From: Botrytis cinerea B05.10
Lineage: Eukaryota; Ascomycota; Leotiomycetes; Helotiales; Sclerotiniaceae
NCBI RefSeq assembly: GCF_000143535.2
Contig: NC_037313.1
Span: 1,681,501 to 1,745,500, forward strand
Reading direction: 5' to 3'
Length of the DNA: 64,000 nt
Shown: one piece after another, positions 12,154 to 22,050 of the stretch
Layout: each line of letters starts with the position of its first letter
How positions within the stretch are numbered: position 1 is the stretch's first letter
Translations under genes and position numbers: made by a program
Notes under the pieces: model-generated
What the model saw: only the letters and a program-made list of their open reading frames with translations
What the model was told of the DNA's origin: nothing
The model's database searches: none

Positions 12154-12366
12154 ATGTCGCTCGAAGATTCGACTGCGGATCTATCTTTTTATGCACCAAG
12201 ATTGCTGTTGCTTGACGTTTTGTCTGTAGATGCCATCTTGAGGTATTCCTTTGCATTAGAATTGGTTGGAGCTGGGAATTCGGTCATTGTTGGTCTCTTC
12301 ATCCCATATTTGGAGCTCGTGAGGCGGATTTGGTGGTTCTGGTGTGTTTTCCGATTTGTTCGTTAA
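12154..12366 (+). CDS. Doubtful small ORF, 70 codons
   Basis: The ATG at 12154 follows a pyrimidine-rich leader ending CTACAAC, which is typical context for this kind of genome. The frame encodes 70 residues starting MSLEDSTADLSFYAPR, with a hydrophobic stretch in the second half. It could be a real small protein, the first exon of a decayed gene, or chance. On the other strand, 12465 to 12256 holds a competing 69-codon frame starting MKIKQIGITF. Neither is recognised. Confidence 0.2.
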   Translation: MSLEDSTADLSFYAPRLLLLDVLSVDAILRYSFALELVGAGNSVIVGLFIPYLELVRRIWWFWCVFRFVR

Positions 12367-12592
12367 GCGCAAGATTTTTGGGGTTGCCTTGTTGTGGTTC
12401 GTTGGTTGTTTACCGTAGGCGTGTGTTAGATTGGGGAAAGTGATTCCTATCTGCTTGATCTTCATGGCTATGATTACTGGTTTAGATATCTTTTTGCCAT
12501 AATGCTACTAAAGATCCTTTTTTTTTTTTTTCACAAAACATGCAGTAAAAGGGATAGTGCTATCGTTTTATACAAGTCCATCACAGGAAAAA

Positions 12593-13735
12593 ATGAATCT
12601 TCTCGATCTTCCACTCGACCTCTTTTCCAAATTAATGCTTCATGCCGCCGCTTCACGTGGAGTCACTAGAAGGCTCAGACTAACGCTCGTTCTTAGTATA
12701 TCTTATTTCATATGTCCATCAGGACTCTCCCATGGTGACTAAAACAGTTCTATAACTACCTGCATCCTGTTCTCTCTGAGTCGAGGCTACTCGATGGCTT
12801 TGCATTCTACGATCAATTCCGCGACCTTAAGTTTGTGGAGCTTTAGTACTGCCGCGAAAACCATAGTGCTGAAAGAGTTTGGCAATCTTATCTGGTATAT
12901 CGGGTTCGAAATGAGACGGGTCCAGAAGTAGCACGCTTCGTTGACATACGGTAGTGGCTGAATTTCTTTTGTCGTAAGAGGCAGTTGATTATAAGTCAAC
13001 GGTTAACTCACTATGCTCGCTCGTACTGGAACGAGGGCATGTCATCCGGGCATCTGTGAAGGGTGGAGAGGATGACGGCTTCACTGCGGAGATGAAGCCT
13101 CGAATCCAGGCTTAAATCTCTTGAGCGCAACAGGTTATTTTGATGATATAGATTTGGCAACGCGGTTGCTTTCAGAAAGCTCTTGTCCAACTTCAGAGAG
13201 CCTCGCAATTCCTGCTCCAATATAGCTTGCTTCATGGGGTGGAAATGCAAACACGTTGAATTTATTTCAAGAGCACTTGCCTGGTTTTGAAAGATCTCAC
13301 CATGTTATCTACATGACGAAGATCGGTGGCGAGGAAGGCAGGGCATGCCTCTATCAAGGAGATATAAGCACGATCCGCTTGGCTGTATATCCTCTTGTAT
13401 AATCCACCTTCGATGGTTTGATATTCCACGGCTAACCCCATGGCCATGTCAACAGAAGATTAGATACAGGCACTGACCTATCCACGTCTCTCTACTTCGC
13501 CAAGTCCTGGGAAATGTTTCAATACATGGATGCTTTCTTCGAAGATTCGCCTACTCCATCTTAATCCCCGGACTTATTAAGATACTATCCCGAGTCGGAT
13601 AATTTAAAAATTGTCCAAAAATTCCTCGATGTCGAAACAAATTTCCATGGAGGAGACAGATACAATCGTGGTCTTCTAGTGGTCGCGGCTAGATTCTTTC
13701 ATGGAGAGATAGTAAATCTGATGAGTGCGCAGGCC
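12593..13735 (+). pseudogene. Degenerate F-box/ankyrin-type gene
   Basis: The start MNLLDLPLDLFSKLMLHAA followed by RGVTRRLRLTLV matches the F-box-like opening of a large fungal ankyrin-repeat family. After a disrupted stretch, shifted frames carry further family-like pieces: LSESRLLDGFAFYDQF, then about 12865-12950 SYLVYRVRNETGPEVARF, and later about 13490-13720 TSLYFAKSWEMFQYMDAFF and LVVAARFFHGEIVNLM, which resemble ankyrin helices. Internal stops (FVEL stop, VDIR stop) and frame changes run through the whole region, so no intact product is possible. I infer an old inactivated copy. The 3' limit is approximate. Confidence 0.5.
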
Positions 13736-14878
13736 TAGATAAGCAGGGGAGTGCTATTTTGTCATTATTCCTGGTTGCAATAGAGCCGAAATGCTACATG
13801 TTTCAAGTGATTCTGGCTTTCGGGGTTGGCATGACTATGTCAGCTGCAATCTTCTGTGGCTATTGTGTTTACTTTATCAAAGGCTGAAACGAATGAGATT
13901 ACTATGATACTAGCACTAAGCTGAACGTAGCCTGTAGGTTCTACAAATCTGGGTGAGCCCTACTTCTACCTTTATAGAGACTTAAGTCTAGCATAGTTAC
14001 CTGCTCTCTCCGTTGTCCAAAGGGTATGTGCTCCGAGGGGGCACTGTAGATGCGATACATAAACAAGTAGTATAAAATGGTCTTCAAAGAATTATGTCAT
14101 CGTAAGACATGAATGCTTGACGAGTTTTCACCTCAATTTTAGACTTACCAGACCCGACAAAACTACAATTTGTCAGAGCCGCATTTTCTGCTACCCATGG
14201 TCATTCTTTGAGAATCTGTCTCTGGATGGAGGTATTTGTATTGATAGCTGTAGTCTCTGGTGTCCAAAGAAAACCTGTCTCGTTGAGGGAGAGGATATCA
14301 GTCAAGTCACTATCGTGTGATTGGTCCTGGTTAACGACACCATCCATCGAGCACTAGCCCGGCGCAGTTCTGTACGGACTCAAGTAGCCGACCTAGATTT
14401 GTAGCAGCGGCACTATGAGAAGCTCATGCAGGCATTAAAATCTAATGCCTGTACCACGTGTGAACGAGACCAAATGTGGGCTTATGATGTGACCTGAGTA
14501 CATTGTACTCAGTACGCCGTTCACAGCTTGTATCTGCCACTTTCTTCATGTATGATGACGATAATTTATTTAACCGGTAGAATGTTCTCGGTTTGCACTT
14601 TTAATTGAATCTAGTCATACCTGGAGCTTTTCATTGGTAGGTCCGGATTTTGTTGGGATCAATAGATCATCTTGGCTTCTGTATCATGGTGGATGCACGA
14701 TGATTTTACCCCGCACTAGGGCCGAAGCTGACCACAAGCTGTGCCTTATAAAGTCGTTACCCCTCCATCTCCTTTCTTCCTTTCTTTTATTTCCTCTTAA
14801 CACTCACAATTCAAAACTTTCAACGTCACCTCTAGTCACTTCGTCTTTCAATTGTCCTAATCGCCATAAATCGATTCA
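13736..14878 (+). promoter_or_regulatory. Intergenic DNA and presumed NMT1 promoter/leader
   Basis: No supported gene lies between the pseudogene and the thiamine gene. The segment from about 14700 is increasingly pyrimidine-rich (CCATCTCCTTTCTTCC, then CAAAACTTTCAACG), typical of a transcription start and leader region in these fungi. The transcript start was not placed exactly. Confidence 0.4.
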
Positions 14879-14880
14879 GT

Positions 14881-14949
14881 ATGTTCGATAAGAACCGAAG
14901 CGTGGCTCTCTCACGCTATGAATCATCCTCAGATCAAGGTAACGTGTAA
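14881..14949 (+). CDS. Upstream ORF in the NMT1 leader (22 codons)
   Basis: The ATG at 14881 lies inside the first donor site (GTATGT). In unspliced RNA it encodes 22 residues, starting MFDKNRSVALSRYE and ending at the TAA at 14947-14949. If the second donor (14939) is used, the frame runs through the junction, over the main ATG in another frame, and ends 9 codons later at a TGA, giving 28 residues. It would then compete with the main start. Splicing from 14879 removes its start codon. A regulatory uORF is inferred; there is no sign that the peptide itself matters. Confidence 0.65.
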   Translation: MFDKNRSVALSRYESSSDQGNV

Positions 14950-14954
14950 CAAAG

Positions 14955-15076
14955 GCATGGCGGGTGTTCCAAATTCTATTCATCTATGACTTCAAGTCGG
15001 CGATGGATAGAGTTTGGATCTGAGATTATACCGTACATATGAACTTGATCTAGATAATTCTAGCGAAAGGACATGC
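14955..15076 (+). ncRNA. TPP riboswitch aptamer (THI element)
   Basis: The conserved thiamine-pyrophosphate aptamer blocks occur in order: closing stem GCATG (14955-14959) pairing with CATGC (15072-15076), GGGTGTTC near 14962, CTGAGA at 15020-15025, ACTTGATCTAGATAATTCTAGCG at 15043-15065, then AAAGGA. The long P3 extension between GGGTGTTC and CTGAGA is usual in fungi. Bases 15044-15051 (CTTGATCT) are a perfect complement of 14931-14938 (AGATCAAG), next to the second donor. This is the expected switch helix. The aptamer sits wholly inside the leader intron and should tie NMT1 splicing to TPP level. Confidence 0.93.
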
Positions 15077-15134
15077 TTCCCCTTCCCTCCCCATTCGAGT
15101 CTTCTAACCTTTTGTTAGCTACCTGATCAACAGA

Positions 15135-16411
15135 ATGTCGACTGATAAAATCACATTCTTGATGAACTGGTAGGCTACACAAGTCAAATTGTAGCTTCAA
15201 GTGGATGAAAGAGCTCATTTGAAGCAAAGGAGAAATCTAACAGTTATCTTTCAATAGGCACGCAACGCCATATCATGCCCCTGTCTATCTTGCTCAAAAG
15301 CTTGGATACTTCGCCGATGAAGGAATCAAGGTAGCTCTTCTCGAGCCTAATGATCCCAGTGGTTAGCAATCAAATACTCAAATTATTTCGCTCGGGTGGT
15401 GACTGATTGAGTGAACTAGATGTTACCGAGATCATCGGCTCCGGAAAAGTCGATATGGGTTTCAAAGCCATGATCCACACTCTTGCCGCGAAAGCTCGGG
15501 ACTTTCCCGTTACCTCGATCGGTTCCTTACTTGATGAGCCATTCACCGGAGTGGTTTATCTCAAGGACAGTGGAATTACCACCGACTTTCGCAGTCTCAA
15601 AGGAAAGAAGATTGGATATGTTGGAGAATTTGGAAAAGTATGCATTTAATACTCCAGTCGCGATAATAATCTAACAGCTCTTGATCACAGATCCAAATCG
15701 ACGAATTGACCAAGTACTATGGCATGGAGCCAACTGATTATGAAGCTGTTCGTTGTGGCATGAATGTCTCAAAGGCTATCATCGAGGGAAGTATCCATGC
15801 CGGTATCGGATTGGAAAACGTGCAAATGGTTGAACTGGAGGAGTGGCTGGCGAATCAAGGTCGCCCTCGTTCTGATGTTCAAATGCTCCGTATTGATGAG
15901 CTTGCTGAGCTTGGATGTTGTTGCTTCTGTTCCATTTTGTATATTGGTGCGTTTTCTAGTTCATACGATTAGAGTATCTAGCTAATTGACGACAGCAAAT
16001 GATGCATTCATTGCACAGAATCCAGAGAAGGTTCGCAAGTTCATGAAGGCTGTCAAACGAGCAACTGATCACGTTCTTGGTTCTCCATCCGACGCCTATA
16101 AGACGTACATTGACATCAAACCTGAAATGGCTTCTCCCGTCAACCGTAAGATCTTTGAACGTTCTTACGCATACTTTTCGAAGGATCTTAAGAATGTTCG
16201 ACGTGATTGGGAAAAGGTTACCAAGTATGGTAAACGTCTTGGTGTTTTGAATGAAGATTTCAGTCCCAACTACACCAACGAATTCCTCGAATGGAAGCTT
16301 GAAGGCGATTCGGCTGATCCAACTGGCGACCAAAAGAGAATGGTTGTCTTGCAACAAGAAGTCGCCGACAATGGTGGATTCAAGAGACTTGATGTTAAGC
16401 TTGCTGCATAA
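15135..16411 (+). CDS. NMT1: Hydroxymethylpyrimidine phosphate synthase (Thi5/Nmt1 family)
   Basis: The enzyme makes HMP-P, the pyrimidine half of thiamine, from PLP and its own histidine. It is a single-turnover cytosolic enzyme needing iron. Five coding exons (15135-15169, 15258-15361, 15420-15637, 15691-15946, 15996-16411) join in frame to 342 residues, the usual family length. Lys62 (PLP-binding) and His66 (the histidine consumed as substrate) fall exactly where yeast Thi5 has them, in [14 protein letters not shown]. The CCCFC motif is at 195-199. The [14 protein letters not shown] opening and the RCGMNV and NYTNE blocks are also family-typical. The start is set by the leader-intron acceptor just upstream. 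Expression is probably repressed by TPP through the leader riboswitch. The gene looks intact. Confidence 0.95.
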
Positions 16412-17195
16412 GAAGCTTTTTGAAGCTTAATCCAGAAAACCCTTGGGTTCTATTCCTATTTTTGTAGATTGACAGGAAACACATTCATTTATACTCATGC
16501 CAATGCATTATTGCCAATAAAATCAATTAAGGCTATGCCGAGGAATATTCAAAGCTTTGCATTCGTCTCGTTCAATATTATGTGTATGGTTTTTCGATAT
16601 ATGATAGCATGCGTATACAAACTGCGACTTCTTTCCCAGAGGCACTCATGAACACCCATATCACTTTTTTTTTTTTTTCTTCAAAATTAGTGATGATGAT
16701 AATTGGGTCATGGGTCGATCCTTTTTGTTTTTTACGTCCAATACTCTTCTCAAAAGAAAGATTCTTTCTCTCTTTCCATTCAAGACGAAAATATACAAGT
16801 CATGTGATTATCATCGAGGAATGCAACAACAAATTATTTTAATCTATGATTATTACCCTACAGTCCCTTACTATGCCATTACTATGACAGATGTCAAGCA
16901 TCGGAAAACGACTCTCCGCAACATATACTGTAGTTCCTATGTGAGAATAATTCCCAATTATTTACACCTAAGCACCTAAGTTAATCATGAGAGCAACAAG
17001 TTTTGAAAATGAAGGGGAAAAACTCGGGTAAAAACGGACCTTGGAAAATTCTATTCAAAAAGCCTAACCCACCCCACCTATTGAATCGCTTGATCGAAGA
17101 GATTTACCCCACTATCTCCACGCACACATTTGAATGTTTCCTTTATATAACTAAACACTTCAAGTTTTTTCAACAAAAACAGTTCATTACAAACT
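16412..17195. other. Intergenic DNA downstream of NMT1
   Basis: The NMT1 3' untranslated region and AT-rich spacer contain a long T-run near 16666-16679. No gene was supported. Confidence 0.5.
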
Positions 17196-17267
17196 GGCCT
17201 GCTGGCCCAATGGCAAGGCGCTTGACTACGAATCAAGAGATTGCAGGTTCGATCCCTGCGTAGGTCA
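17196..17267 (+). tRNA. tRNA-Arg (ACG), no intron
   Basis: A 72-nt cloverleaf. Acceptor strand GGCCTGC pairs with GTAGGTC (two G-U pairs) with discriminator A. The D arm lies in GGCCCAATGGCAAGGC. Anticodon stem CTTGA/TCAAG flanks the loop CTACGAA, giving anticodon ACG. T arm GCAGG-TTCGATC-CCTGC contains the B box GGTTCGATCC. A T-run (ATTTTT) just downstream can end Pol III transcription. There is no intron between anticodon and stem, and CCA is not encoded, as expected in eukaryotes. Confidence 0.95.
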
Positions 17268-18156
17268 TATAGATTTTTGCCATTTTCTTGTACGGTTTTG
17301 GAAGGTATATGGATTAGCTCCACGTGAGCGAAAAAAAAAAAACACACACATCCAAAAAGTGCTCTCTTTTGAAATCATACATCAAATCGATTTATCAATT
17401 TTTTCGTTTTCAAAAACTTCAGCTGGAATTAAGAGAATACTCAATTCTTTTTCTATGTGGATTGGGATTCTGTGAAATTTGGTTGATTGTTGATGAGGTT
17501 ATTTATGTATTATTATTATTATAGTATTCAAGCGTAATAAGTCGTTTTGATAGTTTACTAAATTTTGGTGAGTTTGGTATGCGGGTTTTTAGGTGGGGTT
17601 TTTGTGATGTAGGTGAGAGTGAATGATTTTTTAGTTGGTTTGGGGGTGTTGGGTTCTTGTTTGTAGAGAGGGGATAAGATGTAGGCAGGTAGGTGGATGG
17701 GTAGTATTGGGTGAATCGATTTGTTTATGTTTGCTGGGCTGAGATTTGGGGTTTATTAATTGACGTTAATCTGTTAACTATGGCTAACAAAATATCTTAC
17801 AGTAGAGGGGGCATTAGTACTGAGCATCAAACAGGATTTTGTTAATAGAGGCTTGTCATTCAGCACATGTTATTGGTGGAGGTTTGTTATGTACTGATTT
17901 GTAGGACAACAATTCACTTTTCTTCACTTTGCACTTAATGCTGATCGCAGCCTTTCTCATCTATTTCACAGAATCAATCCATTTTTTCAAGTAGATCTAA
18001 ATGTTCAAGAAAAAGATTAATCTTGAATGTTATACAAGAACTAAATATATATACAAATGTTGTGTTTTCACAGCCAATCAATAGCTAATCGTTCACTAGA
18101 ATCCTTTCCACTGAAACTTTCCATGCCTCAGTTCACCACTTCCCCAAATCAATCAT
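17268..18156. other. Intergenic DNA between tRNA and polygalacturonase
   Basis: AT-rich spacer with G/T-rich low-complexity stretches near 17560-17760. It covers the presumed 3' untranslated region of the minus-strand polygalacturonase gene. No gene was supported. Confidence 0.5.
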
Positions 18157-19761
18157 TTATGATGGGCATCCAGTAGATGGGTAGTTGCAAGTGGAAGTCT
18201 TTCCACCTCCAGAAATGCTCACATCGGTGAATGTGATATCGGAGCAAGAACCACTTCCGCAGAGGACGTAGTAGTTGTATGCATCGTCAGTGGTAGTACC
18301 TGTTACACTGCTGAAGGTAATGCCGGAGATTTTGACACCGTTGGTTGGTTCACCGGTTGGTCCACCGTTCAAGTAATCTTGTTGGACATCAATACCGTAA
18401 TCACTGATGTTGGACATCTTGATGTTCGAGTATGTGACGTTCTCAATGGTACCGGTGGTGCCACTGTTGGACTTGATACGGCATCCGTTCTGACTGTTGG
18501 TGATGGTGGAATCGGAGAATGTAACGCCGGAAACGGTGTTGTTGGACTTTCCTCCAACGGATCCGATGGAAAGACCGTGGCCTCCTGAACAGGTCAATCC
18601 TGTAACGAGAATGTTGGATCCAGATGTGACGGCAACGCAATCATCTTGGTTCTTGACGACAATATCCTTGAGGGTTACTGAGTCGGAGCCAGAGATATCG
18701 AATCCATCACTGTTGTGAGCGGCTGGGTCGTCACCAGACGCCGAGTTAGGAGCATCTCCAGCAGAGTTGTCGAGGGTAAGTCCAGAGACGGTAAGACCTT
18801 GGGCACCAGTAATGTCAAAGCAATGAGTAGGCCAGTTTTGGATGTTAAGGTTGGAGATAACACCGTTGACAACATCCTTAACGACGAAGAAATGGTCAGG
18901 CTTGTCGGTTCCTCCGTTGGAACCCTGTCCATCCCAGTATGCAGCTCCGTTTCCATCAATGACGTGTCCAGCAGCTCCGGTAATGGTGATATCGGTACCC
19001 TTGACAACAATAGGGTCAAAGTCGGAATCGGCAGTGGTTCCGAATGAAGTAGTTCCGGAGAAGGTAACGGTGGATCCGTCTTGGAGTTTTTGAAGATCGA
19101 TGGTGGAGCTTGCTGGAGCAGAGATGTTGTCCAACACAATGTTTGTGCAAGAGGCAATGATGTCGGCAATATCAGCGTAGGCTGTTGCTGTGCATCCAGC
19201 TGGGGCAGCTGGGGCCGATGTAATGACTGCGGTACTGGCACCTGCAGCGGATGAAACGGCTGGGACCGAAGTGCTGGCAACAACACCGGTTGTTGCTTTG
19301 TGGGCTTGAACAGAGGCTGAGGCGGTGACAGACTTGACGTAGGAGCTTCGAACGTATGAGCTGGCAGCAGCTGAGCCAGAAGCAACTGGAACGGCGGCGG
19401 CACTTGAGGCAGCTACGCCTGAGACAGCAGCGGCACTTGTGCTCTTCTATTGACTGGTTAGCCCCAAATTTCAAGACACGGGTATTGTCTTCCAGGAGAT
19501 ACTTACGGCAACAGTAGCCAAGGTGGTTGCTACTTGAAGACAACTGCATGCACTAGACAATTTCTTTGGGTTGCTTGCACATGCGGTAGCGAAAGCGGGG
19601 AGACCAGTGGAAGCTGAGTTTGCAGCTTGGGTGTAGGTAGCACAGAAAGGACCAGCTGCGGCTGAGGAAACGGTGAAAGCATTGGCACAAGAATCATGGT
19701 CTGGGTTGTCGCAGGCAAGAGCAAGTGAGGCCAAGCCTCCGAGGATGATCGCAGAACGCAT
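18157..19761 (-). CDS. Secreted GH28 endopolygalacturonase with Cys-rich N-terminal module
   Basis: This enzyme cleaves homogalacturonan in plant cell walls. Two exons (19761-19507 and 19446-18157; 60-nt intron, GTAAGT donor, AATAG acceptor) encode 514 residues. A signal peptide (MRSAIILGGLASLALA) is followed by a Cys-rich module (residues about 17-85, ending KKLSSACSC), then a Ser/Ala/Val-rich linker to about 165. The GH28 beta-helix fills the rest. Active-site motifs are present: NSD with Asp332, QDD with Asp353/354, GHG with His375 and RIK with Arg408/Lys410. Usual fungal endo-PGs are about 360-380 residues, so the extra length is the module and linker. It belongs to the pectinase set typical of Botrytis/Sclerotinia. 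I do not assign a paralogue number. Confidence 0.9.
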
Positions 19762-22050
19762 TTTGACCGGCAAGTTTTTGTTCAACGAATGTAATTGTCT
19801 TAATAGTAAAACGAAAAGGAAGGTATGAAAGGGAAAAGAACGTGAATGTAAAGAGTGATGATACTTCGAAGGTATGATTTAGATCGGAGAATTCAGAAGT
19901 TATATACAGAAGCACGATGGAAGAGATTGTCTGGCACATGGGTCTATGTCATCGAATAGATGCTCTCGTATGCTACCGCTGGAGCTTACATGGAGGAAAT
20001 TACAGGAGGTGTTCGGAGAATTGCATTGATTGTAAAGTTGCGCCCAAAAAGCATTTTTTAATATAAGTTGTGGGGAAACGGGTAAAGAATCTCATGCACT
20101 TGCATGCATACACTTTGGGTGACTTTTTTCGAGGGGCTCATGGGTCTAATTGTTTGTTTGTCTGGGGGTTTGGTTTTCTGTTTATTCTCAAGAGAAATTG
20201 CACCAGATTATTGGTTAAATTGACAATATACCCCTGATTCCCAACAAGCGCTGATGGGAACCACCATGTCGACAGCGTACGCGTAACTTATTGAAATGCT
20301 ACTTTACATGAATACCGGCACGCACTGCTCTGCTGGCTGTTCATTAGACGTTCAACATCGCCAATCTCAAACGTTTAAGATCTACATGTACGCTGCGCAC
20401 AAGAGATCTTGATATTGAACACCCGACTTGGCTTTCATATATATGATCTCTGGTATGAAGCTTGTGTAATGCTTAAGCAAAGCTTAGGAAAGGCTTGAGA
20501 GGCTTGACAGGTCTTGGTAAGTTCGTGCTGTGACAGATATGTGATATTTTCCCCTTAATTAACGCTGCGCCCTGGATCCGTCATGTATGCCAAGATGTTG
20601 TTGGTGATTAGAAAGCTTAATAGAGTAAGATTCTAACTAGCTGCTGGAATGATTCTTTCAAATTCGGGACCGATTCCTCGTCTCTCTGCGTAAATAACGG
20701 TCGAATGTTAAAGCATTGATTACGGGGAATTCTAGAAGTTGTTTCAGAGCTCAATCTGGATATTTAAACAGTCAATCGCTCAATTTAGCCTCAGACTTGC
20801 GTAGACAACCCAATTTCCAACGATTTCTCTTGTTTCTGATTGATGAATCGGATGGTCGAGCACAGTGGATACTCCAGTAAACGTACATCATCAATACTAC
20901 TCCGTCCCACTATATCCCACCGTTAATATATTTCATACAAAAGGAGAATATTCCCCGATAACCTACTTTGCGGACAATTGATTTTATTTTCCACTCGTAC
21001 CCAGCTTGCTACTTGACAGGAGAGTTTCTTTATCTTATCAACTCCTTCAGATGATGCATGGAGTCATCGAGTCATCAAATACAGATGCACAGCCTCTGCA
21101 TGATTCATGCCAATTTAATTTTGTTGTTACCAAAATACTCACGTGATGACCGGCATATTCCATTCCCTGATCCTTTTCGCATCAACATCGAAGATCCCCC
21201 CTAATAAGTATTGCTCTATATAATATCTCATTGATAGGGCCCCCAAAATGCCAGTCCCCGCTGCGCTCGATTTCTATCTTCTCATCATAATCATTATGAC
21301 TTACAGCATACATACCTACCTCGTGTTGGAACTTGGAGGTATTTGTTAAAGTACCGATCAACCCATTTTCCAAAGTTCACTAGTTCTCATAATACTCGAC
21401 ACAACACACACCAACGCCTAGCTGAGGGTTCTTTTCTTCGGTTTGCTCGGTTGACAATACGTCTTGCTATCAGAGGAAGTTTGCAGTACTAGTTATCGAA
21501 CACGGTGACTGATGAATGCTATGCCTTGATCGTTCCAAGTACGTTCTTCGCTCTCCTGCAAGCTGCAAGCCATGACGTTCATGGCAAAGAGCAACTGACA
21601 ACGATGCACTTCGCCGTCTTATCCAATTTCTAAAGTTTTGATTTGGTTTCCTTTTGCTTCCTATTTGGATTGCGTTTTCACATCTCTCTTACTGCGAACA
21701 ACAACGTTTATGGAAAACATTGATATTCAATTCTCACTTGATACCAGATCTTTGGCCCTCTTTGTAGTTATTCAAACAATCAACCAATATCAACCCCAAT
21801 TTTCCTTTGATACTGGATTTTGTTCGCGAAGGTTATTACATAGGGTATTTTAGACTCGAAGGAAACCACTTTCGATCAAGTCATTGTTAAATCTTGCAAT
21901 ATGTCAAACACGATCTTTTTGTTGAGGACCGACATTCATTGTCCTAAATGTTCTATTATGAATCAGCTTTGCACATCCGTTATGTTTACTTTCTGACTTT
22001 GTCGGGATAATTTCGCATCTTAATTCAAGCTATCAAATTGCCTAATTAAT
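19762..22050. promoter_or_regulatory. Polygalacturonase promoter and long intergenic region
   Basis: About 2.3 kb without a supported gene. The portion next to 19761 is the upstream region of the minus-strand polygalacturonase. The middle part is AT-rich with many stops. No repeat family was recognised. Confidence 0.45.

Larger units (their letters stand above)
14879..15133 (+). other. NMT1: 5' leader intron of NMT1 with two alternative donors
   Basis: The first donor is a consensus GTATGT at 14879. A second, weaker donor, GTAACG, lies at 14939. Both can pair with the same acceptor (CTGATCAACAG, ending at 15133), two bases before the main ATG at 15135. The first removes the uORF start codon and the whole riboswitch. 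The second keeps the uORF. The layout matches the TPP-controlled leader intron described for Neurospora crassa NMT1. The splice sites are read from sequence; their use is inferred. Confidence 0.75.

Noticed and set aside
14117..14320. Plus-strand frame between the F-box pseudogene and NMT1
   Set aside because: No recognisable sequence; neighbouring frames are stop-rich. It could be more pseudogene debris but cannot be supported.
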